Assembly: GCA_021404685.1 (NCBI GenBank)
Contig: QWHC01000001.1
Coordinates: forward strand, 124,001 to 188,000
Length of the DNA: 64,000 nucleotides
Origin: Chloroflexi bacterium CFX4
GTDB taxonomy: Bacteria > Chloroflexota > Anaerolineae > Aggregatilineales > UBA2796
Reading direction: 5' to 3'
Shown here: one piece after another, positions 41,450 through 50,406 of the stretch
How positions within the stretch are numbered: position 1 is the first letter of the stretch
How the letters are laid out: each line of letters opens with the position of its first letter
Program-made: the position numbers and the translations under genes
Notes under the pieces: generated by a model
Seen by the model: only the letters and a program-made list of their open reading frames with translations
Database searches by the model: none
What the model was told of the DNA's origin: nothing

Positions 41450-41805
41450 TTTAGGCTCTCTTTTTGAGGTAAATTCAAATGCATCAGGCTAATTTTTGCC
41501 CTAGTTTAGTCCGAATTGGGGTAAAATGCACGCCCTACAAGAGATTTCGGGCGCGGTGCTGTGCGCCTTGCAAACCAGACTATAACCGGTTTAGGTCGCA
41601 ACCACGCGCTTTGTTAAAAGAAATTAAGCGATTTCGGTCTAGCGCTGCGTTAGACTCTCCCTTATAATGTGATTAGAAAGCCCAAATAGCACGCACTGGC
41701 AGACCAGCCAGGGCAAAACGCCGCGTCCCGCCTTCTGGGCAACTTACGCGGGCAGGCGCGGTGTGAGCATCGTGCCTAGCCGTGTAGAACAGGGAGGGGT
41801 TTATC
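41450..41805. other. Divergent intergenic region, ParB-like/HNH
   Basis: A 356-bp gap. The plus strand has TATAAT at 41663-41668 and a purine-rich GGGAGGGG ribosome-binding site before the HNH gene. I see no tRNA-like clover leaf or other gene. Confidence 0.45.
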
Positions 41806-42369
41806 TTGCAAGGGCGTGTACTTTTATTAAATGGTAGCACGTGGGAACCGCTGGCGGTCATTTCCATTGCACGTGCCATCAATTTGCTGCTCTCCGGCAA
41901 AGCAGTTGTCATCGAGGAGACCGGGCGCGTCCTCCGCACGGTGAGTACGTCGTTTGCGGTGCCGTCGGTCATTGCGCTGCGGCGTTACATCAATGTACCA
42001 CGCCGCAAAGCACACTGGAGCCGTAAAGGCGTGCTTGTGCGCGATAACTACACCTGCATTTATTGCGGTGTGCGTCCGGGTGATCTGGTGCGTGGCAAAC
42101 TGCTCTCCAAGATGGATTTCACCGTTGATCACATCCTGCCGCGTTCGCGCAAGGGCAAGGATAACTGGACAAATACGGCGTGCGCGTGCTATAGCTGCAA
42201 TCACCGCAAAGGCAACCGCCTGCCCGGCGAAGCAGGCATGAAGCTGCGCTGGGAGCCAAAGACACCCAGAACAAGCTACCTTGTCATTGCGGTTGGCAGC
42301 GGTCCCGATGCGTGGCGGCACTACATCGAACTGGATGCGGCGAACCATCCGCAAGAGGCAGACGAGTAA
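41806..42369 (+). CDS. HNH endonuclease
   Basis: A 187-residue protein starting at TTG. The HNH/zinc core is RDNYTCIYCGVRPG (first CxxC), FTVDHILPRSRKGKDNW (catalytic DH) and ACYSCNHRKGNR (second CxxC plus His). The N-terminal 60 residues (VLLLNGSTWEPLAVISIARA) are typical of a chromosomal HNH family found in cyanobacteria and Chloroflexota. Cellular role unknown. It is a free-standing gene with its own promoter and terminator. Confidence 0.9.
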   Translation: MQGRVLLLNGSTWEPLAVISIARAINLLLSGKAVVIEETGRVLRTVSTSFAVPSVIALRRYINVPRRKAHWSRKGVLVRDNYTCIYCGVRPGDLVRGKLLSKMDFTVDHILPRSRKGKDNWTNTACACYSCNHRKGNRLPGEAGMKLRWEPKTPRTSYLVIAVGSGPDAWRHYIELDAANHPQEADE

Positions 42370-42370
42370 C

Positions 42371-42409
42371 GGGGACTAAGGCGCGGCGGCTTTAGTCCCT
42401 GTTTCTTTA
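42371..42409 (+). terminator. Terminator after the HNH gene
   Basis: Arms GGGACTAA/TTAGTCCC (42372-42379 and 42392-42399) plus further pairing inside, then TGTTTCTTT. Confidence 0.8.
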
Positions 42410-42462
42410 AGCGGGTCTGCACCTCACCTAAATCTTTTGTATGCTTCAAAATTTTTCTGCAT

Positions 42463-42483
42463 GGGCGGGCTGCACGCTCGCCC
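42463..42483 (-). terminator. Hairpin after guaA
   Basis: An 8-bp stem GGGCGGGC/GCTCGCCC (one G-T pair), loop TGCAC, 41 nt after the guaA stop. The minus strand continues with A/T-rich sequence. Confidence 0.5.
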
Positions 42484-42523
42484 GTGATGTCAACAGGCTT
42501 CCCACCAGACAACGGTTTGAACG

Positions 42524-44083
42524 CTACTCCCACTCGATGGTGGCGGGCGGCTTGGTCGTGATGTCGTAGACCACCCGATTCACGCCCTGCACCTCGTTCA
42601 CAATCCGCTCACTGATGCGCGCCAACACCTCATATGGCAACTGCGCCCAACGTGCCGTCATAAAATCATCAGTGCGGACGGCGCGCACAGCGATTGTCTC
42701 TTGGTAGGTGCGCCCGTCGCCCATCACGCCCACACTGCGGATGGGCAGCAGCACCGCGAACGCCTGCGATGTCTCGCCGCGCAGCAGGTCGGCACGCCCT
42801 AGCTCATCGGTCACGATGGCATCTGCGGCACGCAAGCGCGCCACCCGCGCAAAGGTGACCTCGCCCAAGCAGCGCACCGCCAAGCCCGGCCCGGGAAACG
42901 GCTGCCGCCAGACCAACGCATCGGGCAAGCCCAGCGCCGTACCAATGCGCCGCACCTCGTCCTTGAACAGGTAGCGCAACGGCTCGACCAGCGCAAAACC
43001 GAGATCAGCGGGCAGACCGCCCACATTGTGGTGCTTCTTAATGCTGCGCGCCGCCGAACCTGCACCGCCGCCCGATTCGATCACATCAGGGTAAATAGTG
43101 CCTTGCGCCAGAAACTTCACCGTGCCGAGCTTGCGCGCTGCTGCCTCAAAGGCGCGGATGAACTTCTCGCCAATGATGACGCGCTTTTGCTCAGGGTCGG
43201 TGATGCCTGCCAACGCCTCGAAGAACGTTTCGGTGGCGTCGGCTGCCACAAGCTGCATTCTCAGGTGTGCCTGAAAGGTCTGCACCACTTGCTCGGGTTC
43301 ACCTTGCCGCAGCAAGCCCGTATTGATGAAGATGCATGTTAGCTGGTCGCCCACCGCCTGATGCAGCAGTGCCGCCGCTACTGCCGAATCCACGCCGCCA
43401 CTCAGCCCTAAGATCACGCGCTCTGTGCCGATCTGGGCGCGCAGCGCGGCAACGCTTTCCTCAATAATGGCGGCAGGCGTCCAATTCGGTGTGCAGCCGC
43501 AAATGTGAACGGCAAAATTCCGCAGAATAGCCGCGCCATGCGGCGTGTGCGTCACTTCGGGATGAAACTGCACGGCGTAGCGCTTTGCCGTCGGATCGCC
43601 CATTGCGGCATACGGCGCGTTGGGCGTGCTGCCAAAGGCTTGCCAACCTTTGGGCAGTGCCTCAATCCGATCAGCGTGGCTCATCCAGACCTCAAGGCGT
43701 TCGGGCAGGTCGCGGAACAGATCGCACGGCACGATCTGCACCTGCGCGGCACCATATTCGCGCTGCTGTGCGCTGCCAACGCTGCCGCCCAAATGGTGCG
43801 CCAAGAGCTGCATTCCATAGCAAATGCCGAGCATCGGCTGCTCATTACGCAGCAGATAGGCAGGCAGCGTTGGCGCGCCTTCCTCATAAACGCTGTATGG
43901 GCTGCCACTCAGGATGATGCCACGCGGCGCGCTGGCATACAGCTGCGCCTCCGCAACGTTGGGCGCAAAAATCTCGCTGTAAATGCCTTGTTCGCGCAGC
44001 CGCCGTGCAATCAACTGTGTGTACTGCGAACCGTAGTCTAGGATGGCAATGCCGCCAGTGTGAAATGCGCCTGTCTTACTCAT
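42524..44083 (-). CDS. guaA: GMP synthase (glutamine-hydrolysing)
   Basis: A 519-residue enzyme converting XMP to GMP. The N-terminal glutamine amidotransferase has [17 protein letters not shown] and the nucleophile elbow [17 protein letters not shown] (Cys about residue 83); the ATP pyrophosphatase P-loop is [16 protein letters not shown]; the C-terminal dimerisation domain ends in [11 protein letters not shown]. The ATG at 44083 overlaps the end of xpt by 8 nt (ATGAGTAA), so the two are translationally coupled. The longer in-frame start at 44137 lies within xpt. Confidence 0.96.
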   Translation of the reverse strand: MSKTGAFHTGGIAILDYGSQYTQLIARRLREQGIYSEIFAPNVAEAQLYASAPRGIILSGSPYSVYEEGAPTLPAYLLRNEQPMLGICYGMQLLAHHLGGSVGSAQQREYGAAQVQIVPCDLFRDLPERLEVWMSHADRIEALPKGWQAFGSTPNAPYAAMGDPTAKRYAVQFHPEVTHTPHGAAILRNFAVHICGCTPNWTPAAIIEESVAALRAQIGTERVILGLSGGVDSAVAAALLHQAVGDQLTCIFINTGLLRQGEPEQVVQTFQAHLRMQLVAADATETFFEALAGITDPEQKRVIIGEKFIRAFEAAARKLGTVKFLAQGTIYPDVIESGGGAGSAARSIKKHHNVGGLPADLGFALVEPLRYLFKDEVRRIGTALGLPDALVWRQPFPGPGLAVRCLGEVTFARVARLRAADAIVTDELGRADLLRGETSQAFAVLLPIRSVGVMGDGRTYQETIAVRAVRTDDFMTARWAQLPYEVLARISERIVNEVQGVNRVVYDITTKPPATIEWE

Positions 44084-44651
44084 TGGCAAAGGTGATCTGT
44101 CCGTTCTCCATGCTGGTGATGACGGCGAGCGATTCAATCCGCACGCCGAATGGCTCTAGCACCTGCCGTCCTAGCTCAAAGGTCTTTTCGACCACACACG
44201 CCACACCAACCACCGTACAGCGTGCGCTGCGGACGATGCGAATCAAGCCTTTGAGCGTGCGCCCTGAAGCGAGAAAGTCATCAATGATCAGCACGCGCTC
44301 CCCGGCGGGCAGAAATTCGGCAGAGACCAACAGATTGACCTCCATACCTTTGGTATGTGACGGCGCTGTCTCAAGGTAGACAGGTCCATACATGGTGATC
44401 GGCTTGACCTTGCGCGCATAGACGACTGGCACGCCCAAGGCATAGGCAGCCGCGAACGAGGGTGCGATGCCGCTCACTTCGGCGGTCAGGATGCGCGTCA
44501 CGTTTTCAGCGCGGAAGCGGTGTGCGATCTCTTCGCCGCAGCGCATGATCAAAGCAGCATCTATCTGATGATTGAGCAGGCTGTCAATTTTGAGGATTCC
44601 ATCACCGAGGTTTTGCCCTTCGGTGCGGATACGTTCTTGCAGTTCTTTCAT
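44076..44651 (-). CDS. xpt: Xanthine phosphoribosyltransferase
   Basis: A 191-residue purine-salvage enzyme making XMP from xanthine and PRPP. The PRPP motif is [17 protein letters not shown], and the N-terminal [19 protein letters not shown] is typical of Xpt. Its product is the substrate of GuaA, encoded next with an 8-nt overlap. AGGGAAA lies upstream of the ATG at 44651. A hairpin (44676-44706) lies in the leader; I see no purine-riboswitch core. Confidence 0.93.
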   Translation of the reverse strand: MKELQERIRTEGQNLGDGILKIDSLLNHQIDAALIMRCGEEIAHRFRAENVTRILTAEVSGIAPSFAAAYALGVPVVYARKVKPITMYGPVYLETAPSHTKGMEVNLLVSAEFLPAGERVLIIDDFLASGRTLKGLIRIVRSARCTVVGVACVVEKTFELGRQVLEPFGVRIESLAVITSMENGQITFANE

Positions 44652-44675
44652 GCTGAGCTTTCCCTGAGTTATGTT

Positions 44676-44706
44676 GCAGGCACTTGGCAAGTTGTGCTGT
44701 GCCTGC
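44676..44706. other. Hairpin in the ftsK-xpt gap
   Basis: Arms GCAGGCAC/GTGCCTGC (8 bp) with a 15-nt loop; on the plus strand CTATTTT follows. On the minus strand, where the genes run, no T-run follows. It may end ftsK transcripts poorly or structure the xpt leader. Confidence 0.45.
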
Positions 44707-44728
44707 CTATTTTAACGCAGGTTTAGGA

Positions 44729-47638
44729 TCAGCGCAGACGCTGCATCAGCTTTTTGTAGGGATCGCTGCCCGCCTTGATCGTCACCTCGCGGGCGCGTCC
44801 GTCTTCTTTGGGTGCGCCCAAAATGCCGAGTTCACTCATCAAATCCATCAGTTTTGCCGCCCGCGGATAGTCAATTGCCAAACCGCGCAGCAAGATTGAC
44901 GTACTTGCCTCGCCACGCCGCACCACCAGATCAATTGCTTCTTCAAGCAGCGGATCCGTCTTGCCGAGCGCCTCACGCCGTGAAACACCGCGATCCCAGG
45001 GCGCGTACTCGTCGGAGTCGGTTGGCGCAAGCCCTTGTTCAGCCGTCCACTTCCGCCAATAATCCATCACTGCCTCAATCTCATCGTCGCTCACAAAGCA
45101 GCCCTGCACACGGCGCGGAACGGCGGCATCTGGCGCAACGTAGAGCATATCGCCACGTCCCATCAGCGTTTCCGCACCAACGCTATCCAGCACCACACGC
45201 GAATCAATGCCAGAGGTCACCGCGAACGAGATGCGTGCCGGGAAGTTCGCCTTGATCAAGCCCGTGATAATATCTGTGCTTGGGCGCTGTGTGGCAATTA
45301 CCAAATGGATGCCGACGGCGCGTGCCATCTGTGCTAAGCGCGTGATGGTGCGCTCCACTTCCTCCGGGCGGCTCAACATCAGGTCGCCAATTTCATCAGC
45401 AATGATGACAATATAGGGCAGGTGATCAGCAGCGCGGTGTTCGCCAAGCGAGCGGTTATAGACCTCAATATTGCGGGCAGCCGCTGCTTCCAACAGCTTA
45501 TAGCGGCGATCCATTTCGCGGGTTGCCCAGCGCAGCACACCAACAATGCGCTCAATCTCTGTCTCGACGGGACCGAGCAGGTGCGGCAAGCCATTAAAGC
45601 GCGATAGCTCTACCATCTTCGGATCGAGCAGGATGAGCTTGAGGCGATTGGGCAGATTGTTCATCACCAAAGATGTGATCATCGCCGTGATACACACCGA
45701 TTTGCCAGAGCCCGTTGTGCCGGCAATCAGCAAGTGTGGCATCAGGGCGAGATCAACTGCCACCGACTCGCCTGCCACGTCCCTGCCAAGCGGCACAGCC
45801 AGCGGCACTTCGCGCATGCCATTCGGTGCGTCAGGCTCAGCACGGCGGAAGACCTTTACAAACGCCTCGCTCTCCATCACAGGGCGCAGCGCCACAACGC
45901 TTGGTCGGCGGTTTGGCACCTCAATACCCATGTAGGAAAAGCCCGGCACATAGGGCTGAATACGCAAGCGCTTGGCAGCCAATGCCAGTGCCAAATCGCG
46001 CTCTAGGGCGGCGATCTTGTTAACGCGCACGCGCTGAGTGACCACTTCGCCGCCCTCAGTGGTCACTTCGCGAAAGGGCTGCACGGCGTACTGCGTCACC
46101 GTCGGACCGACCTTGACATCCACCACTTCCACATCAATATCAAACTCAAGCAAGGTATCTTCGATGATGCGCGCATTGCTGTTGATCTCTTGCTCGGTCG
46201 GCTTTTCCAAGTCAGTATCACGCAGCAAAGTCAGCGGCGGCAAGTTCGGGCGTGGGTAGTTAGCGCGCAGTTCTTGGAAATCTTCCACCTTAAAGTGACG
46301 GCGGCGGCGCTCAGGCGGCGCGGCAGGCGCAGGCGTGCTTGGCAGCGGAATGCTTGCCGTCTTGATGGGTGTGATCGGCACAGGCAGCGGCTCTGGCTCC
46401 TCGATAGGTGGCAGCGGCTCGGCAACTTCGGCGGCAATTTTAGCGGGTGGCGCTGGTGGTGGCGTCTGCGGCGGTGCAAAAGGCGCGCTCAGCGGCAGCG
46501 TGCTGGGTGTGGGCGGTGCAGTTGGCGTAAGCGGCGCGGCAGCCACAGTCGGTTGCGCCTGTGTTTGGGTGCGGCGCGCACCGCGCAAAGGCGGCGGCAT
46601 GGCGGGCTGTTCGGGCGCGGGTGGTGCTGGGGCAATTGGTGGCGTGGCAGGTTGGGTGAGGTCTGCGGCAGGCACAGCAGGCTGGGTGAGGTCTGCGTGG
46701 GCAGGCTCACGGTAGAAAGTGGCAGGCGGTGCTGACTCAGGGGCAGGCGCGCTGATAGGCGGCGTGCTGGCGCGGCGCAAAAAGCGATTTTGGTGCGGCA
46801 TGGGCGATGGGCGCGGCGGACGTGGTGCAGTTGCACGGCGTTTCAGCCCTTCGGCAAACTGCTCTAGGCGCTTGCTGAAGGCGATGCCCCAGGTCTTAAT
46901 GTGCTTGCGGCGCACGCCGAAAATTGCGCCGACGGCAAGGCAAATCACACCAAAGTAGATCAGGACAGCCAAGCCTGACCCAAAGAGCTTCGCCATTAGC
47001 TCGCCAAGCGCCCAGCCCATATGCCCGCCGCCCAGCCCGCTGCGCGCTAAGGCACGCGGCTCAGGATCGCCCGCCAAGAGATGTAAGAGCGCCAAGAAAG
47101 CCAGAAAGGCGATCTCCGCGGAGAGCAACCGCCGCCATGTCAGGTGAATTTTGATGCCGGCACGCGGCAGCACAATCAGCACACCAATGCCGATCAAGCC
47201 CATCGAAAAGAGCAAGGCGCCCAGCCGCCCAAACAACTGGCTGATGAAGTCTGCCCACTGATCCGAAAGTGAGAGGATCGCGGCGGTGGGTGCGCTGTTC
47301 AGCAAGGTCAGCAGCGAGACCGCGCCCAACGAAATCAGAAAGAGCGCGGCAAGGTCATCCACCCAAATCGGGCGCTTCTCATATGCCTCGTAGAGTTCAT
47401 GCGGATTTTGCAGCGCACGCTGCCAGAGCGGCGGCGATGCGTTTGCGGGACGCTTGGTGCGCTCAACCACCTTGAGCGGCGCGCCAACCTTCGCACGGCG
47501 CGGGATCAGCACATCGGGCGAGATGATCGGCGCAGCACGCCGTGCGCCCGTCCCACGCGGACGCTTCGCCGTGCCTTTGGGCGGCGGTGGCGGTGGCGCA
47601 GGTTTTGGGGCAGCTTTTGGGGTTGCTCGTTTAGCCAT
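44729..47638 (-). CDS. ftsK: DNA translocase FtsK/SpoIIIE
   Basis: A 969-residue translocase for chromosome-terminus segregation at the septum. Four transmembrane helices at about 90-260, a long P/A-rich linker (about 270-450), then the motor: Walker A IAGTTGSGKSVCITAM, Walker B YIVIIADEIGDLMLS, and the C-terminal winged-helix gamma domain (LVVRRGEASTSILLRGLAIDYPRA), which reads DNA polarity. The length is usual for FtsK. The N-terminus is rich in K/P/A. Promoter-region palindromes lie at 47680-47713. Confidence 0.94.
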   Translation of the reverse strand: MAKRATPKAAPKPAPPPPPPKGTAKRPRGTGARRAAPIISPDVLIPRRAKVGAPLKVVERTKRPANASPPLWQRALQNPHELYEAYEKRPIWVDDLAALFLISLGAVSLLTLLNSAPTAAILSLSDQWADFISQLFGRLGALLFSMGLIGIGVLIVLPRAGIKIHLTWRRLLSAEIAFLAFLALLHLLAGDPEPRALARSGLGGGHMGWALGELMAKLFGSGLAVLIYFGVICLAVGAIFGVRRKHIKTWGIAFSKRLEQFAEGLKRRATAPRPPRPSPMPHQNRFLRRASTPPISAPAPESAPPATFYREPAHADLTQPAVPAADLTQPATPPIAPAPPAPEQPAMPPPLRGARRTQTQAQPTVAAAPLTPTAPPTPSTLPLSAPFAPPQTPPPAPPAKIAAEVAEPLPPIEEPEPLPVPITPIKTASIPLPSTPAPAAPPERRRRHFKVEDFQELRANYPRPNLPPLTLLRDTDLEKPTEQEINSNARIIEDTLLEFDIDVEVVDVKVGPTVTQYAVQPFREVTTEGGEVVTQRVRVNKIAALERDLALALAAKRLRIQPYVPGFSYMGIEVPNRRPSVVALRPVMESEAFVKVFRRAEPDAPNGMREVPLAVPLGRDVAGESVAVDLALMPHLLIAGTTGSGKSVCITAMITSLVMNNLPNRLKLILLDPKMVELSRFNGLPHLLGPVETEIERIVGVLRWATREMDRRYKLLEAAAARNIEVYNRSLGEHRAADHLPYIVIIADEIGDLMLSRPEEVERTITRLAQMARAVGIHLVIATQRPSTDIITGLIKANFPARISFAVTSGIDSRVVLDSVGAETLMGRGDMLYVAPDAAVPRRVQGCFVSDDEIEAVMDYWRKWTAEQGLAPTDSDEYAPWDRGVSRREALGKTDPLLEEAIDLVVRRGEASTSILLRGLAIDYPRAAKLMDLMSELGILGAPKEDGRAREVTIKAGSDPYKKLMQRLR

Positions 47639-47679
47639 CTCAGCACACTCTCTTAGGTGGAACTAGCATACCATGAAGT

Positions 47680-47713
47680 GTTCTGAGTATACCACAATCA
47701 GAACAAATATTCT
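47680..47713 (-). promoter_or_regulatory. Overlapping palindromes in the ftsK upstream region
   Basis: On the minus strand GTTCTGA and TCAGAAC (47698-47704 and 47680-47686) flank a TATACT element. Directly adjacent, AGAACAAATATTCT (47700-47713) matches the AGAAC-N4-GTTCT type of LexA box in all but one arm base. This is a possible operator; the regulator is unknown. Confidence 0.4.
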
Positions 47714-47800
47714 ATGTGTGGTGCAGCCTATTCTGCTGAGAAACTGTGTAGAGATACGCGCATTGTAAAGTCAGCCTCAGTCAAATCGGCGGCGCGCCGC

Positions 47801-48241
47801 TCACGAGTCTAGTTCGAGTTTGAGCGCGATGCGCCCAACGGCGATCACGTCGCCCGTGCTAAGCACAACAGGCTCTTCAACCAAGTAGCCGTTGAGCAGC
47901 GTGCCGTTGCTGCTGCCGCGATCTTCAAGCCACCACTGCCCATCGCGCAGCGTGATGAGGGCATGTTCGCCGCTGGCAAAGCTATCTTCAAGGATCACAG
48001 TGTTGGTTGGCGCTCTGCCAAGGCTGGTCAGCGGCAGCAACGGATAGCTTTTGCCGCTTGGCGTGCCGCCATCCTCAACGCCGATCACGATCAAGCGCCC
48101 GCGTTTGCGCGTGCGTGTATCCACTTCAGCGCTGGCAGTCCGAAAATCGCGCCAAAGCATGACCATCACCGCGCCGAAAAAGGTCAGCAGCAGCAGGCTG
48201 GCAAACATCCGCAAGGCAAACAAGATGACATCTTGCGGCAT
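47801..48241 (-). CDS. FHA-domain membrane protein (FhaB-like)
   Basis: A 146-residue protein with one N-terminal transmembrane helix (about 10-30) and a cytoplasmic FHA domain: LTSLGRAPTNTVILEDSFASGEHALI and WLEDRGSSNGTLLNGYLV contain the conserved G-R, S-x-x-H and N-G residues that bind phosphothreonine. Similar small FHA proteins are targets of Ser/Thr kinases. It starts 3 nt after the larger FHA gene. No Ser/Thr kinase is in the window. Confidence 0.88.
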   Translation of the reverse strand: MPQDVILFALRMFASLLLLTFFGAVMVMLWRDFRTASAEVDTRTRKRGRLIVIGVEDGGTPSGKSYPLLPLTSLGRAPTNTVILEDSFASGEHALITLRDGQWWLEDRGSSNGTLLNGYLVEEPVVLSTGDVIAVGRIALKLELDS

Positions 48242-48244
48242 GGC

Positions 48245-49042
48245 TCACTCGGTCTCCGGTGGCGGCGCAGCAGGTGCCAGTGGTGAGCGCAGTTGGGTAT
48301 CGTGAACGGAATGTGGCGCGCTTGGCTCATCTTCCATGTAGACCAGCAGCACTTGCGAAAGTCCGATCACATCGCCCGGCTTCAAAATGCACTCGGTGAT
48401 GCGGTGCGCGTTTACAAATGTGCCGCCGCGGCTGTTCAAGTCATACAGCACATAGCGCCCGAAGCGCAGGCGCAGTTGGGCGTGATGGCGCGAGATATAT
48501 GGGCTATCTATGGCAATGTGATTATCTTGCCGCCTACCAATGTTGATGACCGGGCGGCGCAGCGGCAGCGATTGTCCGTTATAGAGCAGTTGTGGGTTGC
48601 GAACGTCAATCGGTGGCGGCGTCAGATCGCCTGGCGCAAAGATATTGGTGGATAAGCCTTCCTCATCGCTGTGAGCGGCTTGCACTTGTACGGCATAGGG
48701 CGCAAGGCTTGGCTCTGGGATCAAACTGACCTGCGGCGTATGCGATAGGCGCAAGGCAGCACGGTTTGCCACATCTACCACGCCAAGCGCCAGCATATTG
48801 GGCAAATCAGGGCGTTCGGCAAGCAGCGCAGCGCAATCCTCAGCATTTAATCGGACGGCAAATTGATCGGGCGCGGTGAGGCTGCCATCTGCACCGCGAT
48901 AAATGTTTTCTTCTAGAGCGCGGGCTAGGCGCGCTGCCAGCTCATGCGGGTGCAGCCGACTGGCAAACAGGCGCGCAAAACTGCCCTCAATGAGTTGGGC
49001 AAGCTGTGCCTCTAGGCGCTCAAAGCGTTGGGATGGTTTCAT
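48245..49042 (-). CDS. DUF3662-FHA protein (FhaA-like)
   Basis: A 265-residue protein. The N-terminal DUF3662 part reads FERLEAQLAQLIEGSFARLF, then LHPHELAARLARALEENIYR. The FHA domain has INIGRRQDNHIAIDSPYISRHHAQL and DLNSRGGTFVNAHRI. FhaA of actinobacteria has the same layout and binds phosphorylated partners in envelope synthesis. Paired with the small FHA gene 3 nt downstream, as in fhaA-fhaB loci. ATG 49042 is chosen on family start; an in-frame extension is possible. Confidence 0.88.
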   Translation of the reverse strand: MKPSQRFERLEAQLAQLIEGSFARLFASRLHPHELAARLARALEENIYRGADGSLTAPDQFAVRLNAEDCAALLAERPDLPNMLALGVVDVANRAALRLSHTPQVSLIPEPSLAPYAVQVQAAHSDEEGLSTNIFAPGDLTPPPIDVRNPQLLYNGQSLPLRRPVINIGRRQDNHIAIDSPYISRHHAQLRLRFGRYVLYDLNSRGGTFVNAHRITECILKPGDVIGLSQVLLVYMEDEPSAPHSVHDTQLRSPLAPAAPPPETE

Positions 49043-49273
49043 AGGCAGTCTTTTGACCTCATGGCGCGAATTATACGCCGCTGCTGCGCGCACACAACCT
49101 TTTTTCACAAGTTTATCATATCTTATGGTCGGACTTTGCATTTTAATACACGACTCGCGGGCTGAAGGCGTTCTAGGCAGGGTTGAGTTGGTTGCTATGC
49201 TGCTATGCTTAGGTGGCGCAGGCACATTGCGCTAGAAACAGCAGCACACCTACAAATCCAATGGACGGCACGC

Positions 49274-49279
49274 TATAAT
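49274..49279 (+). promoter_or_regulatory. -10 element 7 nt before the glycosyltransferase ATG
   Basis: A perfect TATAAT with 7 nt to the ATG at 49287, so the predicted RNA starts at or next to the start codon. There is no ribosome-binding site. The -35 region is weak. The remainder of the 244-bp gap upstream shows no gene. Confidence 0.5.
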
Positions 49280-49286
49280 AAGCGCC

Positions 49287-50402
49287 ATGCACATTGGATT
49301 AAACGCGCATTTATTGGCAGGCGGTCAGAACTTCCGACGCGCCGGCATTCACAGTTACATCTACAACCTGTTGGCGCACTTGCCACACGCCGATCCGACG
49401 CTGCGTGCCACAATCTTTGTGGGCGAAGGCGAACCGCCGCCTACGCCCTACATGGTGCGCCGAGCGCGCTTTCGGACGGGCAGTCCGCTGCGGCGCATTC
49501 TGTGGGAACAGCTTATGCAGCCCTTCCAAGTGGGCGGGCTGGATCTGGTCCACGAACTGGCATTTGTTGCGCCGCTGATCATGCCGCGCCCCTTTGTGGT
49601 GACCGTCTATGATCTGAGCTTCATCCGCTACCCGGAGCGTTTGCCGAAAGCACGCCGCCTCTATTTGCGCCTAATGACTGCCATAAGCTGCCGCCGTGCG
49701 CGCCGCGTGATCGCCATTTCGCGTTCCACCGCTGCCGACCTGACCGACGTTTTGAAAGTGCCGCCTGAGAAGATTGATCTGGCGCTGCCCGGCGTTGAGC
49801 CGCATTTTAGGCGGCTGCCAGCGGCGGAGATCGCGGCATTCCGCGCTGAGAAAGGGCTGCCGCCGCGCTTCTTGTTCCATCTTGGCACGCTTGAGCCGCG
49901 CAAGAACTTGCCCGTGCTGCTGCGCGCCTACGCCGCCTTGCCAGAGTCGGATCGGCGGGCAGTCCATTTGGTGCTAGGTGGCGGCATCGGCTGGATGGCG
50001 GACGATCTGCCGCGCCTGATCGAGCAACTTGGCATCCGCCAAACAGTGCATCAGATTGGCTACTTGCCTGACTCCGAGTTGGTCTATTGGTACAATTGTG
50101 CCGAGTGCTTGGTCTATCCATCCGTTTTTGAGGGATGGGGCTTGCCCGTGCTTGAGGCGATGGCATGTGGCGTGCCGCCGTTGGTCTCGAATGTGTCCTC
50201 GTTGCCAGAAGCAGCCGGCGAGGTGGGCGCTTTGTTGCCGCCGCAGGATGAATCGGCATGGACGGCGGCGCTAGGGCGTGCCATTCAAGACTCAGCGTGG
50301 CGCGCTGAACAGGGTGAACGCGCCCAAGCACGTGCCAAGCAATTCACTTGGGCGCAGACTGCTCAAGCAACCCTAGAAACTTATCACAAGGCGTTAAATT
50401 AG
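49287..50402 (+). CDS. Family 4 glycosyltransferase
   Basis: A 371-residue GT-B glycosyltransferase (GT4/Glycos_transf_1). The donor-binding half has FLFHLGTLEPRKNLPVLLRAY and the E-x7-E motif in YPSVFEGWGLPVLEAMACG. The N-terminal half begins IGLNAHLLAGGQNFRRAGIHSY. It probably adds mannose, glucose or a similar sugar during exopolysaccharide assembly, since the next gene is a polyprenyl-phosphate sugar transferase. The start appears leaderless. Confidence 0.9.
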   Translation: MHIGLNAHLLAGGQNFRRAGIHSYIYNLLAHLPHADPTLRATIFVGEGEPPPTPYMVRRARFRTGSPLRRILWEQLMQPFQVGGLDLVHELAFVAPLIMPRPFVVTVYDLSFIRYPERLPKARRLYLRLMTAISCRRARRVIAISRSTAADLTDVLKVPPEKIDLALPGVEPHFRRLPAAEIAAFRAEKGLPPRFLFHLGTLEPRKNLPVLLRAYAALPESDRRAVHLVLGGGIGWMADDLPRLIEQLGIRQTVHQIGYLPDSELVYWYNCAECLVYPSVFEGWGLPVLEAMACGVPPLVSNVSSLPEAAGEVGALLPPQDESAWTAALGRAIQDSAWRAEQGERAQARAKQFTWAQTAQATLETYHKALN

Positions 50403-50406
50403 CGTT

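Noticed and set aside
41480-41660. tRNA-like pairing in the ParB-like/HNH gap
   Set aside because: GGTT/AACC pairing is present, but no acceptor stem, anticodon arm or TTCGA loop can be built.
44652-44728. A purine riboswitch before xpt
   Set aside because: xpt genes often carry one, but the conserved purine-aptamer core is absent; only a simple hairpin is seen.
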